Assembly: GCA_029817715.1 (NCBI GenBank) | Contig: JARUPY010000409.1 | Coordinates: forward strand, 372,001 to 436,000 | Direction: 5' to 3' | From: Melastoma dodecandrum | Lineage: Eukaryota > Streptophyta > Magnoliopsida > Myrtales > Melastomataceae | DNA: 64,000 nt | Shown: positions 1 through 13,522 of the stretch, in pieces | Layout of the letters: each line of letters opens with the position of its first letter | Position numbering within the stretch: position 1 is the stretch's first letter | Position numbers and translations under genes: made by a program | Notes under the pieces: generated by a model | Databases searched by the model: none | What the model saw: only the letters and a program-made list of their open reading frames with translations | What the model was told of the DNA's origin: nothing

Positions 1-2428
1 GAAGACAGGTTTTAGGAGGAAGACGAGGGAAGGGGGCACGTGAAGGGGAAGGGGGGGGGGGGGGGGTTGGTTGGCCTTTTCCCCTCCCTTTGTACTTTTC
101 CCCCTCCCTCTCCCTTATCTTTTTAGTCCCAAAATTTAATGCATGTCTACGCCCCTCCCCCGGTCAAATGATTTACCTTTTTTTTCTAACCTTTTCTTTT
201 CTTAACTTACCCCCGTTCTTGAATTCTCAACGAGGGTTGGGACAAAATGTTGCAGGACAATTTATGATGTAAGAAGAGGAGAGTGATTGTCCCCTTAGAT
301 AGATGAGTGTTTGGCCATGTGCCTTCATTAAATTCACTCCCTTTCTCCTCCCCCCCTCCTTACTCACTCCAACATCACCCCTCTCTGTTTTTTGGATCGA
401 GTTTTCTTTCTTCGTCTTCCCTCCCATGTGGGTGCGATGGCCATAGTCCCCTCCCCCCCCCACCCCCACACAATAAAGCTTCCCCCTATCATTTATGTTG
501 AAATTCCAATAAGAAAGAGCTGATAAAAATATCATATAAGTTATGCAGCCTATCATGAATGATCTTCTTCCCCTTGCTCTCTAATCATCCTCCACGTGTG
601 CCTTCGCCTCTGCACTCTTCTTTACTATCTGCAGCCACGACAAGCTTTCCACTTGCCATTTTGAATCGTGAAGTCTGTCAGAGGGCAAAGAGTGCAAGTT
701 GCAACCCAGAAGGCAAACTCCATTTGCGAAAATATTCGTCGCCGTTCGATAAGAAAGAATGTCGGCCAATTTCCCCTTCCTCTTTGAAATATCCAAACGT
801 CACATTAAACGACGTTGATCAAGATTCCGTATGAGAGAGATAAAGCATAGGTCATAAAATGAAAAGATGGGGTAGCCGAATCTCTGTTGCCACGTTCGAA
901 GCGAAACAAAAGTCTGATAAAATCGAATTCTGAGTTTTGAAAAGAATAATAATGATATTGGAAACTTTCGAATTGAGTTGGATGGGTCACTGCCAAATAT
1001 TTACACTTAGGAATGAAATCAAAAAGTAATCGTGGTCCGAGTACATTGTTCTATTAAAATATAATAGGGGAAAGCGATGCCACGAGTTGTTTGAGTACTC
1101 TTGATGAAATGTTTGGGCATGCGGGGTCGAAGCAAAAGAGGGACCTTTGGATTAGATCCCGAGGGAATATGATTTCATTCACACCATAGTTTTCGTATAT
1201 ATTCCCATTCATTTCCCCGACACCCCCACGAGATCCAAGTCAACCGCCTTTCTATTTGGATTGGGTATGGAATTGGGGAATTGAGATAAGATATTCCGTA
1301 AATGTCCAAAGGTGGGCACTCACTTTCTCTGTGGGTTTCCCGTATATTTTTTTTTATCCTATTTCGCCCACGGCCGCCTAGTCCCCATTTTTACACTACC
1401 CGGGGCAACAATAAGTACTCGTTTGGACACAGTCTTGTTGGTGTTATACTTTGAGCCCTAAACTGATGTGATTCCAGTGGAGGGATTTTCTTTTGATGAG
1501 TTTATCTACATTTATAATAAGCCCTTAAGGCCCTATTTTACTTAAGAGAACATAAAAATATTCCCAAGGTTAGAAGAATAGGGGATTATGGTAAGAACCA
1601 TGGGGTAATTGTATCAAAGAAATAAAAGTGTGTGTTGTGTGAAATTAGATTACGAATGAATGATGTCACGTGGTTCATCATTGGAGTTGGAACTGTTTTC
1701 TTTTTTTTTTTTTTTTTGGTCCGGCTTTTATGGGATTGTCGGAATCTGATCTCCCTTTTGACAATTGTGATAACGATCATCATCTGTTTCGGTACGGCGT
1801 GTGATATTATTCTCTTGGAATTGTACTACATCGAACCCTTTTGCCTCGTTTGTGTTGAAAATGCAAAGGGTTCTCGCCTTCGCCGACATTTTCGTTCCCA
1901 TGGCGTGATTTGATTTTCTTCCTCCACCGGAATATTTAAGACCGTGCTTTGTGGAAGCCGGCTCTCCCCCTAAGCCTTCGCCCACCGCTTAACCTATGAA
2001 GATGTTAACATGGAGATATCACTCCACAGAACCAGTCAGACTGACAGCGGATGTCAGGTCACCCCAAACTGATATCGTGTGACGAGAAATGTCACCTTCC
2101 CGTGACACTTTACCTCGCCGTAAGATCCCAGGACATCTGCGAGATGAGAAGACATCTCTATGGTAGTTAGAATAGAACGACGAGAAAGCAGAAATAATGT
2201 CGCAACAGGATGATCCGGCAACTTAAACCGTAAAAGTACTTCCCTCATTGTATTCAGCAATCATGCACCAAAACAAATAGCCATGATTATGGTGTAGCCA
2301 GAACGTTTTAATCCTTGAGTACATAAGTGACAGATGAAGACTATCTCAGATGACGGGGATGCAGTCTTAAGAATAACGGATTGTATGCATCACAGACTGA
2401 CCTCCCAGCGAAAAGGATAGAGCAAGCA
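1..2428. other. Intergenic region, no gene recognised
   Basis: I see no protein family in this stretch. It holds a run of about 18 G near 49-66, C- and T-rich tracts at about 80-480, and a T run at about 1699-1717. The open frames here are short, low in complexity and unlike known proteins. The last few hundred bases lie downstream of the minus-strand phosphatase gene and probably include its 3' UTR and terminator region. Confidence 0.5.
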
Positions 2429-4006
<1,578 letters not shown>

Positions 4007-5030
4007 CCCCCCTTAACACCCGAAATCCGCAATCTCAATACTTTACCAAATCCAACTTCTGGGTTCGATTCAGTAGGCGAATATAGTCGCGGGTTTCCGG
4101 TAAAGTTCGATCCTTTGATTCCCCGAAGCAAGCCCTTTCGCGTAGCTGTCTCTGACACCACAGGTGTTTGACGAAATGCGTCACAGACAAAATGCGCAAC
4201 CTCCTTTTTATCGACTGGAAGTCTTCTTGTTATTTGGCAATTATATAAATTATTCCAAACGCAAAAGACGCGACGATGACATCAACAACAACGACCCCAC
4301 ATTTTTCCATGTCAAGTTCGATGTTGGTTTCTCAAGGGGCATCGGAAAAGTCGAAGCATGCCGGAATTGGTCGCATCCCGTGGCGATGACGTCCGACAGC
4401 CGTCTTGTGTTCTCAAAAGCATATAGGTATATTGACAGACGACACAGTAGAAACATTCCAAGAAACAATCGACATTGTTTGGTTGTTAATGTCCAAGTTC
4501 TGTCGAAGCTGATTCATTAGAGAAGAACGATGATCGTTACTGGCTGGTCATGTAGCTTTTTCAGCTCCGCCTGATTACGGTGAAGCCAAAGTTCTTGTGG
4601 AACACGGGAGATGATCCGGTCGATACCTCAAAGATTTTATCGTTGAGCTCATGTGATTCTCGTCATTCCAATATTGGCAGCTGGTGCATCTGAGCATATA
4701 ACTAGGAAGCTCTTTGTTTATTGACGACAAGGACAGCGTTGTCGACCGAAAGTGGAAAAACCATTACGTTGATCAATCGAGGTTCTAAAAGTCGGCCATC
4801 GTTGTGGGGTTTGACAGAAGCCAATCGTCGAGAAAGATGACTGGAATCAGAACGAAGAAATTCAGCAGATATTTAAAAGCGAAGCCTTATGCAATTGTCA
4901 GATATATGTCAACTGGGAAATAAAATCAAAGTACATAAAAATTAAAAATTTCATCAACAAGGAATCACAGATGGCTTTCCCGAAAACCTATTCTCTATAC
5001 AAAAATCTGAGTTTTTGGTGATCTGGAATG
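4007..5030. other. Intergenic region between PP1 and RABA genes
   Basis: About 1 kb lies between the 5' end of the PP1 gene and the 3' end of the RABA gene, both on the minus strand. It should contain the PP1 promoter and 5' UTR and the RABA 3' UTR. No coding match was seen; the frames at 4164-4520 look like chance. Confidence 0.5.
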
Positions 5031-5984
5031 CTAAGTCGTACAGCAAGTCTTCTTCCCATAGTTTCCTGAGAAGTTGTTGACATTAATCGCCGTTCCCTGA
5101 GGAAGTCCAGGAGTCGAGGCTGCCTCCGCAGCCGCCAAGGCCTTCTTGCTGATAACATGGTAAATATCCAGCAGGATACTCTGGAACGCCTTCTCGACAT
5201 TGAACGCTTCCAATGCCGAGGTCTCGAGGAAGGAGAGGCCTTCTTTCTCTGCGAGCCTTTGGGCGTCTTCGGCTGTTACAGCCCTCAAGTGTTTCAGATC
5301 AGCCTTGTTCCCTGCCAACATGATTACGATGTTGGAGTCCGCGTGGTCTCGCAGCTCCCTCAGCCACCTGAGGACATTGTCGAAGGTTTGACGCTTGGTG
5401 ATGTCATAGACCAGGAGTGCCCCAACAGCGCCGCGGTAGTAAGCGCTGGTTATTGCTCTATACCTCTCTTGTCCGGCGGTGTCCCATATCTGTGCCTTGA
5501 CCGTTTTTCCTTCTACCTACATCACAATGTGAAATTCAGGTCCCATTAGGAGAGAATTCATTTCATTTTCTCGGTCGTATATATCCGAATGATCATCCGG
5601 ATTCGCCTTTCCATTTTGCCAATCTGATTTACATGCACCATTCGTTTCATAAACTAGTAGCTTAAGTGGTGGGCAGTCCCGATTCCCCTTTTCATTGCTC
5701 AGATATAGACGATCACGATCAGCAGGATGACAGATTGGTTTTGATACCACAATATGGTGGCTTTTTACGAAAGCCCGTTACAGAAGAAAAAGCTAGTTTA
5801 ATCACTCTATAAATTGTACCTGGAGAGTCCTGGTGGCGAATTCGACGCCAATGGTCGACTTGGACTCGAGACAGAACTCGTTGCGGGTGAACCGCGATAG
5901 TATGTTCGATTTACCAACGCCAGAATCTCCGATCAACACGATCTTGAACAGATAGTCGTATTCTTGATCTACCCTGTATGCCAT
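5031..5984 (-). CDS. RABA: RABA (Rab11-type) small GTPase
   Basis: This is a Rab GTPase of the plant RABA/Rab11 group, which directs traffic from the trans-Golgi/recycling compartment to the plasma membrane or cell plate. Two minus-strand exons, 5820-5984 and 5031-5516, join in frame to give 216 residues, typical for RABA. Visible motifs are the P-loop GDSGVGKS, switch I with [17 protein letters not shown] in switch II, GNKADL and the ETSAL guanine-binding box. The protein ends ...KKTCCTT, a double-cysteine prenylation signal (CCXX). The N terminus [20 protein letters not shown] is characteristic of RABA1-like members. The single intron falls after TRTLQ. It sits about 1 kb upstream of the PP1 gene in the same orientation, with no sign of co-regulation. 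The subclass (RABA1) is an inference from the overall sequence. Confidence 0.96.
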
Positions 5985-7938
5985 TTTTAGACGGCCCTCC
6001 TCTCTACCACATTCAACCCAATGGAATCAATCCAATCCAATCTAACCCGCCCCGATCTCATAAAACCATGGGAATCAAATTCACATCCAGCATCACCCCA
6101 CGATCGACCAGATCTTGCAGCCAGAGAGAGATGAAGAAAGTTTGTGAAGGTGATCCCCAAACGAAGGCAATTCACAGGCCAGCCCGGATTGTCCTTTGCC
6201 ATGATGCAAATCAAGGAGTGAGAGATTGGCAATTACATATTTTTAGCCATCCATGTGGTAGGAACTGAGACGAATTCGGACAAAGGTTACTAAAAAATCA
6301 CAGAACTCCTTGCATTGACATTCCTCGATGCTCTGTTCGAATCTTCCCAAATCAAAGAAATATTCAAAATTACATCCTACTCATGCTGACATTGCGACGA
6401 CGAAACCCTTATCATGTGAGCACAACATAACTCAGTGCTTCGATGGATCCGTGAACATGATTCCTAATCCTCCTGCATAATCATCCATGGCCCGACTATC
6501 CCTGCTCAGGGGCCAGATCGCGTTCTCTTTCTATAAGAAGAATGTTGAATCGTTCACGTGTACTAAGAGGGGGTGAATAAGTGTTCGACCCTTTTCGAAG
6601 TATGCATAAGCATACTGTGTCACCACACTAATAAAGTGTTGCTCAGATTATGAAATATGCTTGCTTGTAGGATTCACTTACGATTTTGATCGAGTAAATA
6701 TTCGTCAGGATATGAGAGCGATCGTAATAGACACAATAGTTTTATAATAGTTCGGCCTTAATTGATCAACATCCACTTTTTACTAACGGGGTGATTCCAT
6801 TATGTAAAATAATGAGTACAAAATGTCATTACACTAGACTCACATTATCTCTCACGAAGTGAGATTTGAATTCTTAGTGAATTAATAGATACTCCCCTAG
6901 ACAACGATCAGCTCCTCACTCAATAGATGTCATCTCGTTTCTAGCAGATGGGTACTTACACTGAACTGTCGATAGCTCGAAGGATTTTTGCACAACACGT
7001 TGTTACTTTAGCATAAGCCATTTGTTTTCCATTTAAGTATAGAAGCTATTTCTGTTAATTATACCTTATATGATTATCTTTTCATAATTGTGTATAAATA
7101 GGAGGCCGTTCGACCACATTTCTATGTGAATCAAATTGTGTACATCGGAATGACGTGGGAGTACTATAAGAGTTCGTTGTTTGGAGTCTTGTTAGTCATA
7201 CACGAGGGACGTGAGCTACAGAAGGCTACATCGTTAATGAAGTCTTCTGGGAAGGTGACCTAAGTGCCATGAACGACTCTCAATTGGAGGCTGCAGGAGA
7301 TGTTGGTGAAGACGTGCGGCTGAAGGTCATCGTGACTGTAGATTTCCCAAATTGGGAAACACGCAAGTAGAGGTATTCAATCAGCTCCTTCCATTTAATC
7401 TATAGAAATTGACTAATTTTAAAACTATTCTGGAAGCATTCATTTTCCAAGGTTTAACTTCACGTATAGAAAAATGAAAAAGACGGCGGGGATACATTTT
7501 ATTTTCCGCTGAAACAAGTCAAAAAAATAGCCATTATTCCATTTAATTCCACGTGAAGGAGATGATACAGTTTCGACTTCAATGGGATTATGTTGGTCTT
7601 GGGGATGCTTTGACCGGGAACTATGCCAACCCACCAACAAAATGAAAAAGGTTAAAGATAAAAATCCTAGGTGCAGGAAAAATAGACACAAGTAGGACGA
7701 CAAGAACGGCCACACCGACGGCCCTCAAAACAATTCCCAATAACTTCCAAAAAATCATGCTGCACGATCGCCACACGCCGTCTCAGCATCCTGATTTTTC
7801 CTCTCCGGCTTCCGGCCCTTTTTTTTTAATCATTCTTTTTGAGTCATCAGCTGGGGGGAAACACGGGCTTCCTCTCGACTGCTCCACCTTCTTCCTCCCT
7901 TCTCATCTTTTTTTTGGCAGTCCCTTTCTTTAGTCCTC
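5985..7938. other. Intergenic and repeat-derived DNA
   Basis: No gene is recognised. The RABA promoter should lie at about 5985-6500. GTACTAAGAGGGGGTGAATA at about 6559-6578 is the reverse complement of a motif often found beside copia LTR ends, so about 6550-7400 may be an old LTR. A TATA-like TATAAATAGG lies at about 7094. The minus-strand frames near 7440-7760 begin with hydrophobic segments but match nothing I know. Confidence 0.3.
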
Positions 7939-8558
7939 TATTTGCGGACGAAACATGTCGCGATATAACGGGGAACTAAAGTGTTGAATGTAATATGGTC
8001 ACCAGTAATACAAAAAGAAAAAATTGAAGTCAAGAATTTCACTAACACAAAGAAAGAAAACTTACAGTCATCTTGCAACACTTAAAACGATTTCTAACAG
8101 TAATATTGACAATCAAGCAGCCATTCGGGGTCATAGAATGATTGTCTGTGTTTACAATTGACCAGGGACGAGTTATTTATAGACATAATCTAGGTAACCG
8201 TCGTCCTAAACACATTTAAACACGTGTTTACTACAATTAAAATTGCCATCCGAGCGTCTGTGATAGCGTCAAAGTGCTCCTACTGCATAACGTCAAAGGG
8301 CTTCTACGAGAGCAACAACTGCTGCGACGACACCCATCAATGGCACTTGCTTCTATGCCAGTCGTCGATGGAGCTGCATCTACGCCAACAGTCGATGGTG
8401 CTGCATCTACGCCAGCTGTCGATGCCGTGCAGGATGTCCATCAATGAACCATGGAGTTCTCCATTATCGATGGCGTTTCTCTCTAGGCTTGTCGTTACAC
8501 ATGGTCTCGTCGATGTTAGGCTCGACCTTGCCCAAAATGTCGTTTTACCTTATAAACA
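7939..8558 (-). repeat. 3' LTR of the non-autonomous element
   Basis: This copy aligns along its length with 9358-9939. Shared blocks include TTTGCGGACGAAACA, the stretch around TTGAAGTCAAGAATTTCACT, and GCCCAAAATGTCGTTTTACC near the far end. It is about 40 bp longer, mostly from an insertion near 8250-8300. Both copies contain degenerate 27-bp repeats of the type GCTTCTACGCCAGCCGTCGATG. Confidence 0.85.
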
Positions 8559-9332
8559 TACCCCCTTCCAAACCAATGATAAGCTATGTTTAACGGTCCA
8601 TAACCACTACCTTTCAAGGAGAGAGCCTTGACATTAGAGGTCGGCCGTCCCCTTGGGGTGATGGCGACCCCCTCCGCTTCTTTGTCGTGGCGAAGAGGCT
8701 GGTCGATGTTACTCGGGTCGATGTTACAATTAACCATAAAGTGGAAATTAGTGTCAATCGTGGGATGACCTTCGACGTTTGAGGACTGCCTCTCCCGAGG
8801 GGCGAGGGTGCCCCTTTTGGCCCCTTTGACATGACGATGTGGAAGCTCGTCGGTGGTGCCATTGGTCGACTTCTCGATCAGCCATCAAGTTGTAATCGGG
8901 TTCGATCACGGGGTAACTTTCAACCCCAAAGAAAGGATCCTCATAAGGGCGAGGGCAGCCCCCACTACATCGACATCCCTTCGAGGCGAGAGAAGTTCCC
9001 TTTGCATCCACACCCCTTCCGACCGAGGACGTTCCATTAGATCACCCGCAACGGTTATCTATTTGTTTTCCGTAAGAACATGCGTCGGATTCTCAAACGA
9101 AAAGTTTCCAATCCTCGACACATAATTTTCAGGCGCTCTGCTCTACGAAGGGCAATTTTCATAGTTTGCATATCCAACTCTTGGAGGGCGATTATCAAAG
9201 CCTCATCCAAATCTTCATCGGCCGATCGAACAAATCTTTCATCGAAGGTTACATTCGCGTTACAATTCAGTCCACGCTCACCACACCAAAAACGTGTTGA
9301 CATTTCGCATGTTCACACGAAACTCGTTCCCA

Positions 9333-9349
9333 ACTCCCACTGTGGTCGC
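9333..9349 (-). other. Putative primer-binding site of the non-autonomous element
   Basis: The minus strand reads GCGACCACAGTGGGAGT just inside the 5' LTR. The same 17 bases occur on the plus strand at 46346-46362, just inside the 5' LTR of the large gypsy element. The position fits a tRNA primer-binding site. The tRNA itself was not identified. Confidence 0.6.
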
Positions 9350-9357
9350 AAAAAACG

Positions 9358-9939
9358 TGTTTGCGGACGAAACACGTCGTGATATAACGAGGACTAAAGT
9401 GTTGAATGTAAGGGTCGCCATTAATACAAAAGAAAATATTGAAGTCAAGAATTTCACTAACACAATGAAAGAAAACTTAGAGCCATCTTGCAACACTTAA
9501 AAAATGATTTCTAACAGTTAGGTTGTCAACCAAGTAGCCCTTCGAGGACATAGAATGATTGTCTGTATTTACAATAGACTAGGGACGACTTATTTATAGA
9601 CATAATCTAGGTAACGGTCGTCATTAACACATTGAAACATGTGTTTACTACACTTAAAATTGTCATCCTAACGTCAAACTTCTTCTACGGCGGCAACAAC
9701 AGCTGCGACGACACCCATCGATGGCACTTGCTTCTACGCTAGCCGTCGATGGAGTTGCTTCTATGCCAGCCGTCGGTGGAGCTGCTTCTACGCCAGCCGT
9801 CGATTCTGTCCAGGATGTCCATCGACGAACCATGGAGTTCTCCATCATCGATGGCGTTTCTCTATAATCTTGTCGTTACACATTGTCTAGTCGATGTTGG
9901 GCTCGACCTTGCCCAAAATGTCGTTTTACCTTGTAAACA
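9358..9939 (-). repeat. 5' LTR of the non-autonomous element
   Basis: This is the second copy of the LTR. Its ends are TGTTTGC on the left and GTAAACA on the right, giving TG...CA termini with a short imperfect inverted repeat. Its inner edge abuts the primer-binding site at 9333-9349. Confidence 0.85.
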
Positions 9940-12424
9940 CTCTTGAACTCTTCCAACTTTGTTGCCTCTTTCAACCAAACCAGCAGAAACTCTTCTTTGT
10001 TCTTCCTTCAATCGGCAGTCAAGGTAAGCATGATTGATGCAATGGAAACTCCCCCTAGACCAGCCCAAATCCGACCATTCAGCTGCGGTGAGGGAACACG
10101 TCAGCGTCAACGACGGAGCAACATCCACCTTGACAAAGCCCTCCTCACTAGCGATAGGAGGCCATGTTTCTCGTAGCAGCATCTGCCGGCCCTTAGACTC
10201 AGACAACGTCGACAACAGCCCCCCTGCCAATGACAAAGGTGGACACCACTTCCCGCGGCTGCATCTAGGCACCGTGAGAAGCCATTTTGTATTTTAACAT
10301 GTTTAGTGGCTGTGTAGGTCACATTAAGGTGGAAGAAACTTGATGAAGTGGTCTCAAGATGATGACATGCTTCGGTGAACCAGAATGCACAACAACAACC
10401 CGGATTACCCTCGGAATGTAGAGCAAGGTGTCGGCAGCCCACTCTCGGAGGCTCTGTTCTTCTGTCCAGCGACAGAACAAAGCTTACTCAAGTTTATCCT
10501 CTTTCTATCTCTTCCCCGGTCATGTGGATAGTTTGTGCGTTGAAATTGAACATGTATAGCCTGAGTTATGGCCGATTCTATGGATGGATACATGCTGAAG
10601 TTTACAATGCCCGTCCCTCCCTGCTCTCACTGCTTCATATTTTTATACCTAACTCTTTGCTTAGTGCATGGATTGAGCTTATTTTAGACTCTTTGGATCC
10701 CTTTCTTAATGAACAAAACTTTCATGTTGATAATTTTCCCAAACAAACATGTTTAACCAACGTTTTTGGTTCTTGAATGTCAACGAGTAAAACTGAAATG
10801 TTTCGTGCATCCGCGAGGCAACAGTCGCACCCAACTGGACCTAAGTTGGTCTGTACGGCTTGAATCTGCCTGAAACTACTTGGGATCACTCCCTTTTCCA
10901 CAAAACTTTTGTGTTGTAAACTTTTCATTTGAAGACTTTTTGGTCACAATTTGTCCATTGAAAGTTCGACTACGTATTTGCCTTGGCCTGGACACGAGCC
11001 GAAAGGCTGACTTTAACACCAAAGCTCTATTTGACCCGAAACTTGTTGGATCAGATACCTCTTTTATTGGCCTAAATCTTTTATGCTTTGAACGTGTTCA
11101 TTCAAACAATATGATTTGGTCAAATCACTAGTGGATGGCAGTGTACAGAAAAACGCCGCTGCACCTTGCAGTAGACAAGTACTGCCGCAAAGAAAAATGC
11201 GTATTGTTCACACCACACATCGGAATTTGTTGAAGTTTGCATTTGTAGAACTATATTTTGGTTTGCTACAACTTTACTCTTTTGAGTTTTTACATTAAAG
11301 TCCATCTGCTTGGTCTAAAAATTCAGGGAAGATAGGGTCTCCCCTGCCACTTGCCTTCCAGTGGCAGGATGAGTAGTCTGTGTACCAGAAAGGCATAACT
11401 TGCTCATATAATCTTTGAATGGCCTAAACTTGAAACCAAGAGTTCGTATATTCAATCATTTACAACTTTCATGTTTTACATTTCTCTTTGTGAGCAACTT
11501 AAGCCCACGGTCAATGGGAGTCGAATTCACCCCTGTAAATTCATCACTTTACTAGCAGCACACCACATGTTATTTTTCCCCAAAACTTGGTATGATAAAT
11601 GAAAATCTAGTTTTGTAACTTCCAGTAAAATTTCACAAAGTTTGGAGAAGTTTATGAAAAGTTATGAATTATTTAATCATTGTCTGTTTGCTACAAGGAA
11701 ACGGTCGAAGTTGGCTGAACTTTTCTTTGCCTTGTGGAATAAGATTCCACCGTTAGATCTTTGTCAAATTTGACAAACATGCTTGTCATTAATCTTTCTA
11801 CTTAATGAATAGTTAGATAATCATCATTTTGACGGCATAACTACTTATGCTTGTCTCTTTGATTGTATGTTTCGAACATCCTATTTCCAATATTCCTTTA
11901 CTTTCGTAGGGTTCATAACATGTATGGATCAAGGGCTTGGACATGGAACTACTCTCTTTAGCCATTTGGGATATTCTCGAAAGATCACAACTCGACTCGA
12001 TTCCCCTCCCTCAAACGGTAAGCATGTCTTATCAATCCAATTCGATTATTAAATTTAATCGATATGGCCTAGCATTTCCTATTTCTATAATTCTCTCTGT
12101 TGCTTGTAAACCACGAGAAATGCAATACCAAGGGACATTATCTTCCAACGTCACAGATGATCGACATCAACGGGCTACACAACGGCCCGCAAGTCTCATT
12201 CCGTCTTATATAGTAAATTTTAATTGTTTTAAATATTCAATTAGAATTTTCTAACCTCCACCGCTTTCTTATTTGATTTCCATGAAAATTATGTGAGCTT
12301 CACGGGAATTCGACAAGACGAATCTCGAATATCAAAGACTTGAAGGCGCGTGTAACAAACCGCGTACGTTGGATCTCCACGCTTAAAAATGCGACGAACA
12401 AAGACCAAAGCATCCCAACCGACA
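9940..12424. other. Non-coding region, probably old repeat
   Basis: No protein family is recognised. The stretch 10700-11600 repeats the theme AAACTTTCATGTT / AACTTTTGTGTTG several times at irregular spacing, a style common in degenerate LTRs. Frames such as 10375-10776 show no domain. Confidence 0.35.
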
Positions 12425-13125
12425 AACCCAGGTACAAAGGGAGGTGTGGGCTTCCTGATTTCCTTCATTTTCACCTGTAACGGGCAGTGGGCCTAGATAC
12501 ATATGCCCTCGGTCACCGCCATTCGCCGCTCCCTTTGATCTAAATTATTGATTATGATTATTGCGGTACATGCTGGTAGGCTTTAGGATTTTTGTCGCAT
12601 GTGACTATAAATTAACAAACATGAGTTCGGGTCCAACGCCTGTAAAACAATGACATGAGTTCGGAGTCATACCCGGATCGGGTTCAAAGCCCCTTAACGA
12701 AAAGCAAACTTTTGGAGAAAACGCCACATCTTCACATATTTAGAATGTAAGAGCTAGTAAATAGGAATCACTGGACCAACTGCTTTTTCGACTTAAACAG
12801 TTTTAAAAATAAGTCGGTGGCGACTCCGTAATAGATTGCTTAGGTTACTAATGAGCCATCATAGATGAGGGAAGGCGACACAAGCCACTTCCGATCCTTC
12901 CGAAAATTCCTTCTGTGGATCATGCTCCACCCTTCGCCCGTCGCCTCCTAAGGAGCATGGAGATGATTGGCAAGGGCTTGGGCAGGCCCAATTAAGAATC
13001 GAGGGAGTATCAACCCCGATGTCCTCTTCAGCACCTAGACATTCAAGTCCTGGCGTCGACCGGGGGACACCTAGGGGGAGCGGGTCTGGATCCTCGTGTT
13101 GTCCAGACCGCCGCGCGTGCTAGGC
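12425..13125 (+). repeat. Dispersed repeat, copy A
   Basis: This stretch aligns over about 700 bp, with substitutions and small indels, to 19566-20315 in the same orientation. Shared landmarks are GTACAAAGGGAGGTGTGGGC-like sequence, AATAAGTCGGTGGCGACT and CTCGTGTTGT. The GGTGGCGACTCC block resembles the LTR/primer-site junction of Tat/Ogre-type gypsy elements, so it is probably an LTR-edge fragment. Confidence 0.6.
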
Positions 13126-13351
13126 CGGAGGGCGCGCATATAGTGCTAACATGCAGTGGACCGGAGAGAGGGGCGGATAACCTAGGAGCACAGAAGGTGA
13201 GGGACTGACCAGTTTCTGTGATAGAACGTTCTGTGTATGCAAGATAACCTGGGGCAGGGGTTCTATGTTTGCTTAGCCATTATCTCGAGGGACCGCGCAG
13301 GAGAATCTCGAGCGTGCTTATTTAGTCGTTATCTCGAGGGATTGCACCAGG

Positions 13352-13522
13352 GAAGTCGCAGTAGGTTGTTGTGCAGGTGGGGACGCAACCGGAGTAAAAA
13401 GTCATGTGGAAGTCGGAGTAGATTACTGTATAAGTGGAGACACCGCCGGAGTGAAAAGTCTCGAAGGAAGTCGCAGCGGGATGCTGTGTAGGCAAGGACA
13501 CCACCCGAGGGAAACGTCCAAC
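13352..13522 (+). repeat. Degenerate ~57-bp tandem repeat, three units
   Basis: Three units begin GAAGTCGCAGTAGG, GAAGTCGGAGTAGA and GAAGTCGCAGCGGG. Each continues through a GGAGACACC-like and a GGAGTAAAAAGTC-like segment. Units are 57-58 bp and clearly diverged. It lies in an LTR-like stretch with TATAAATAT at about 13744 and CTAATTCACCTCC at about 13896. Confidence 0.6.

Larger units (their letters stand above)
7939..9939 (-). mobile_element. Non-autonomous LTR retrotransposon (LARD/TRIM-like)
   Basis: Two direct repeats, 7939-8558 and 9358-9939, flank about 800 bp with no retrotransposon coding domain. Read on the minus strand, the 5' LTR (9358-9939) starts TGTTTAC and ends AAACA. A few bases later comes a putative primer-binding site (9333-9349), and a purine-rich tract (GGAAGGGGG, about 8561-8569) sits just before the 3' LTR. 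That order is diagnostic of an LTR element on the minus strand. The left LTR edge has a TA in place of the expected TG. No exact 5-bp target duplication is seen, though CTCT occurs on both sides. The internal frames are not gag or pol, so mobilisation would have needed proteins from another element. Confidence 0.8.

Noticed and set aside
227..834. Overlapping frames on both strands near the left end
   Set aside because: They are low in complexity, show no conserved motif and overlap each other on opposite strands.
4164..4520. 118-codon frame between PP1 and RABA
   Set aside because: It has no recognisable family and sits in the PP1 upstream region; a chance frame is more likely.
9862..10442. 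Minus-strand frames of 111-136 codons
   Set aside because: They run through an LTR end and unrecognised repeat DNA, with biased composition and no domain.
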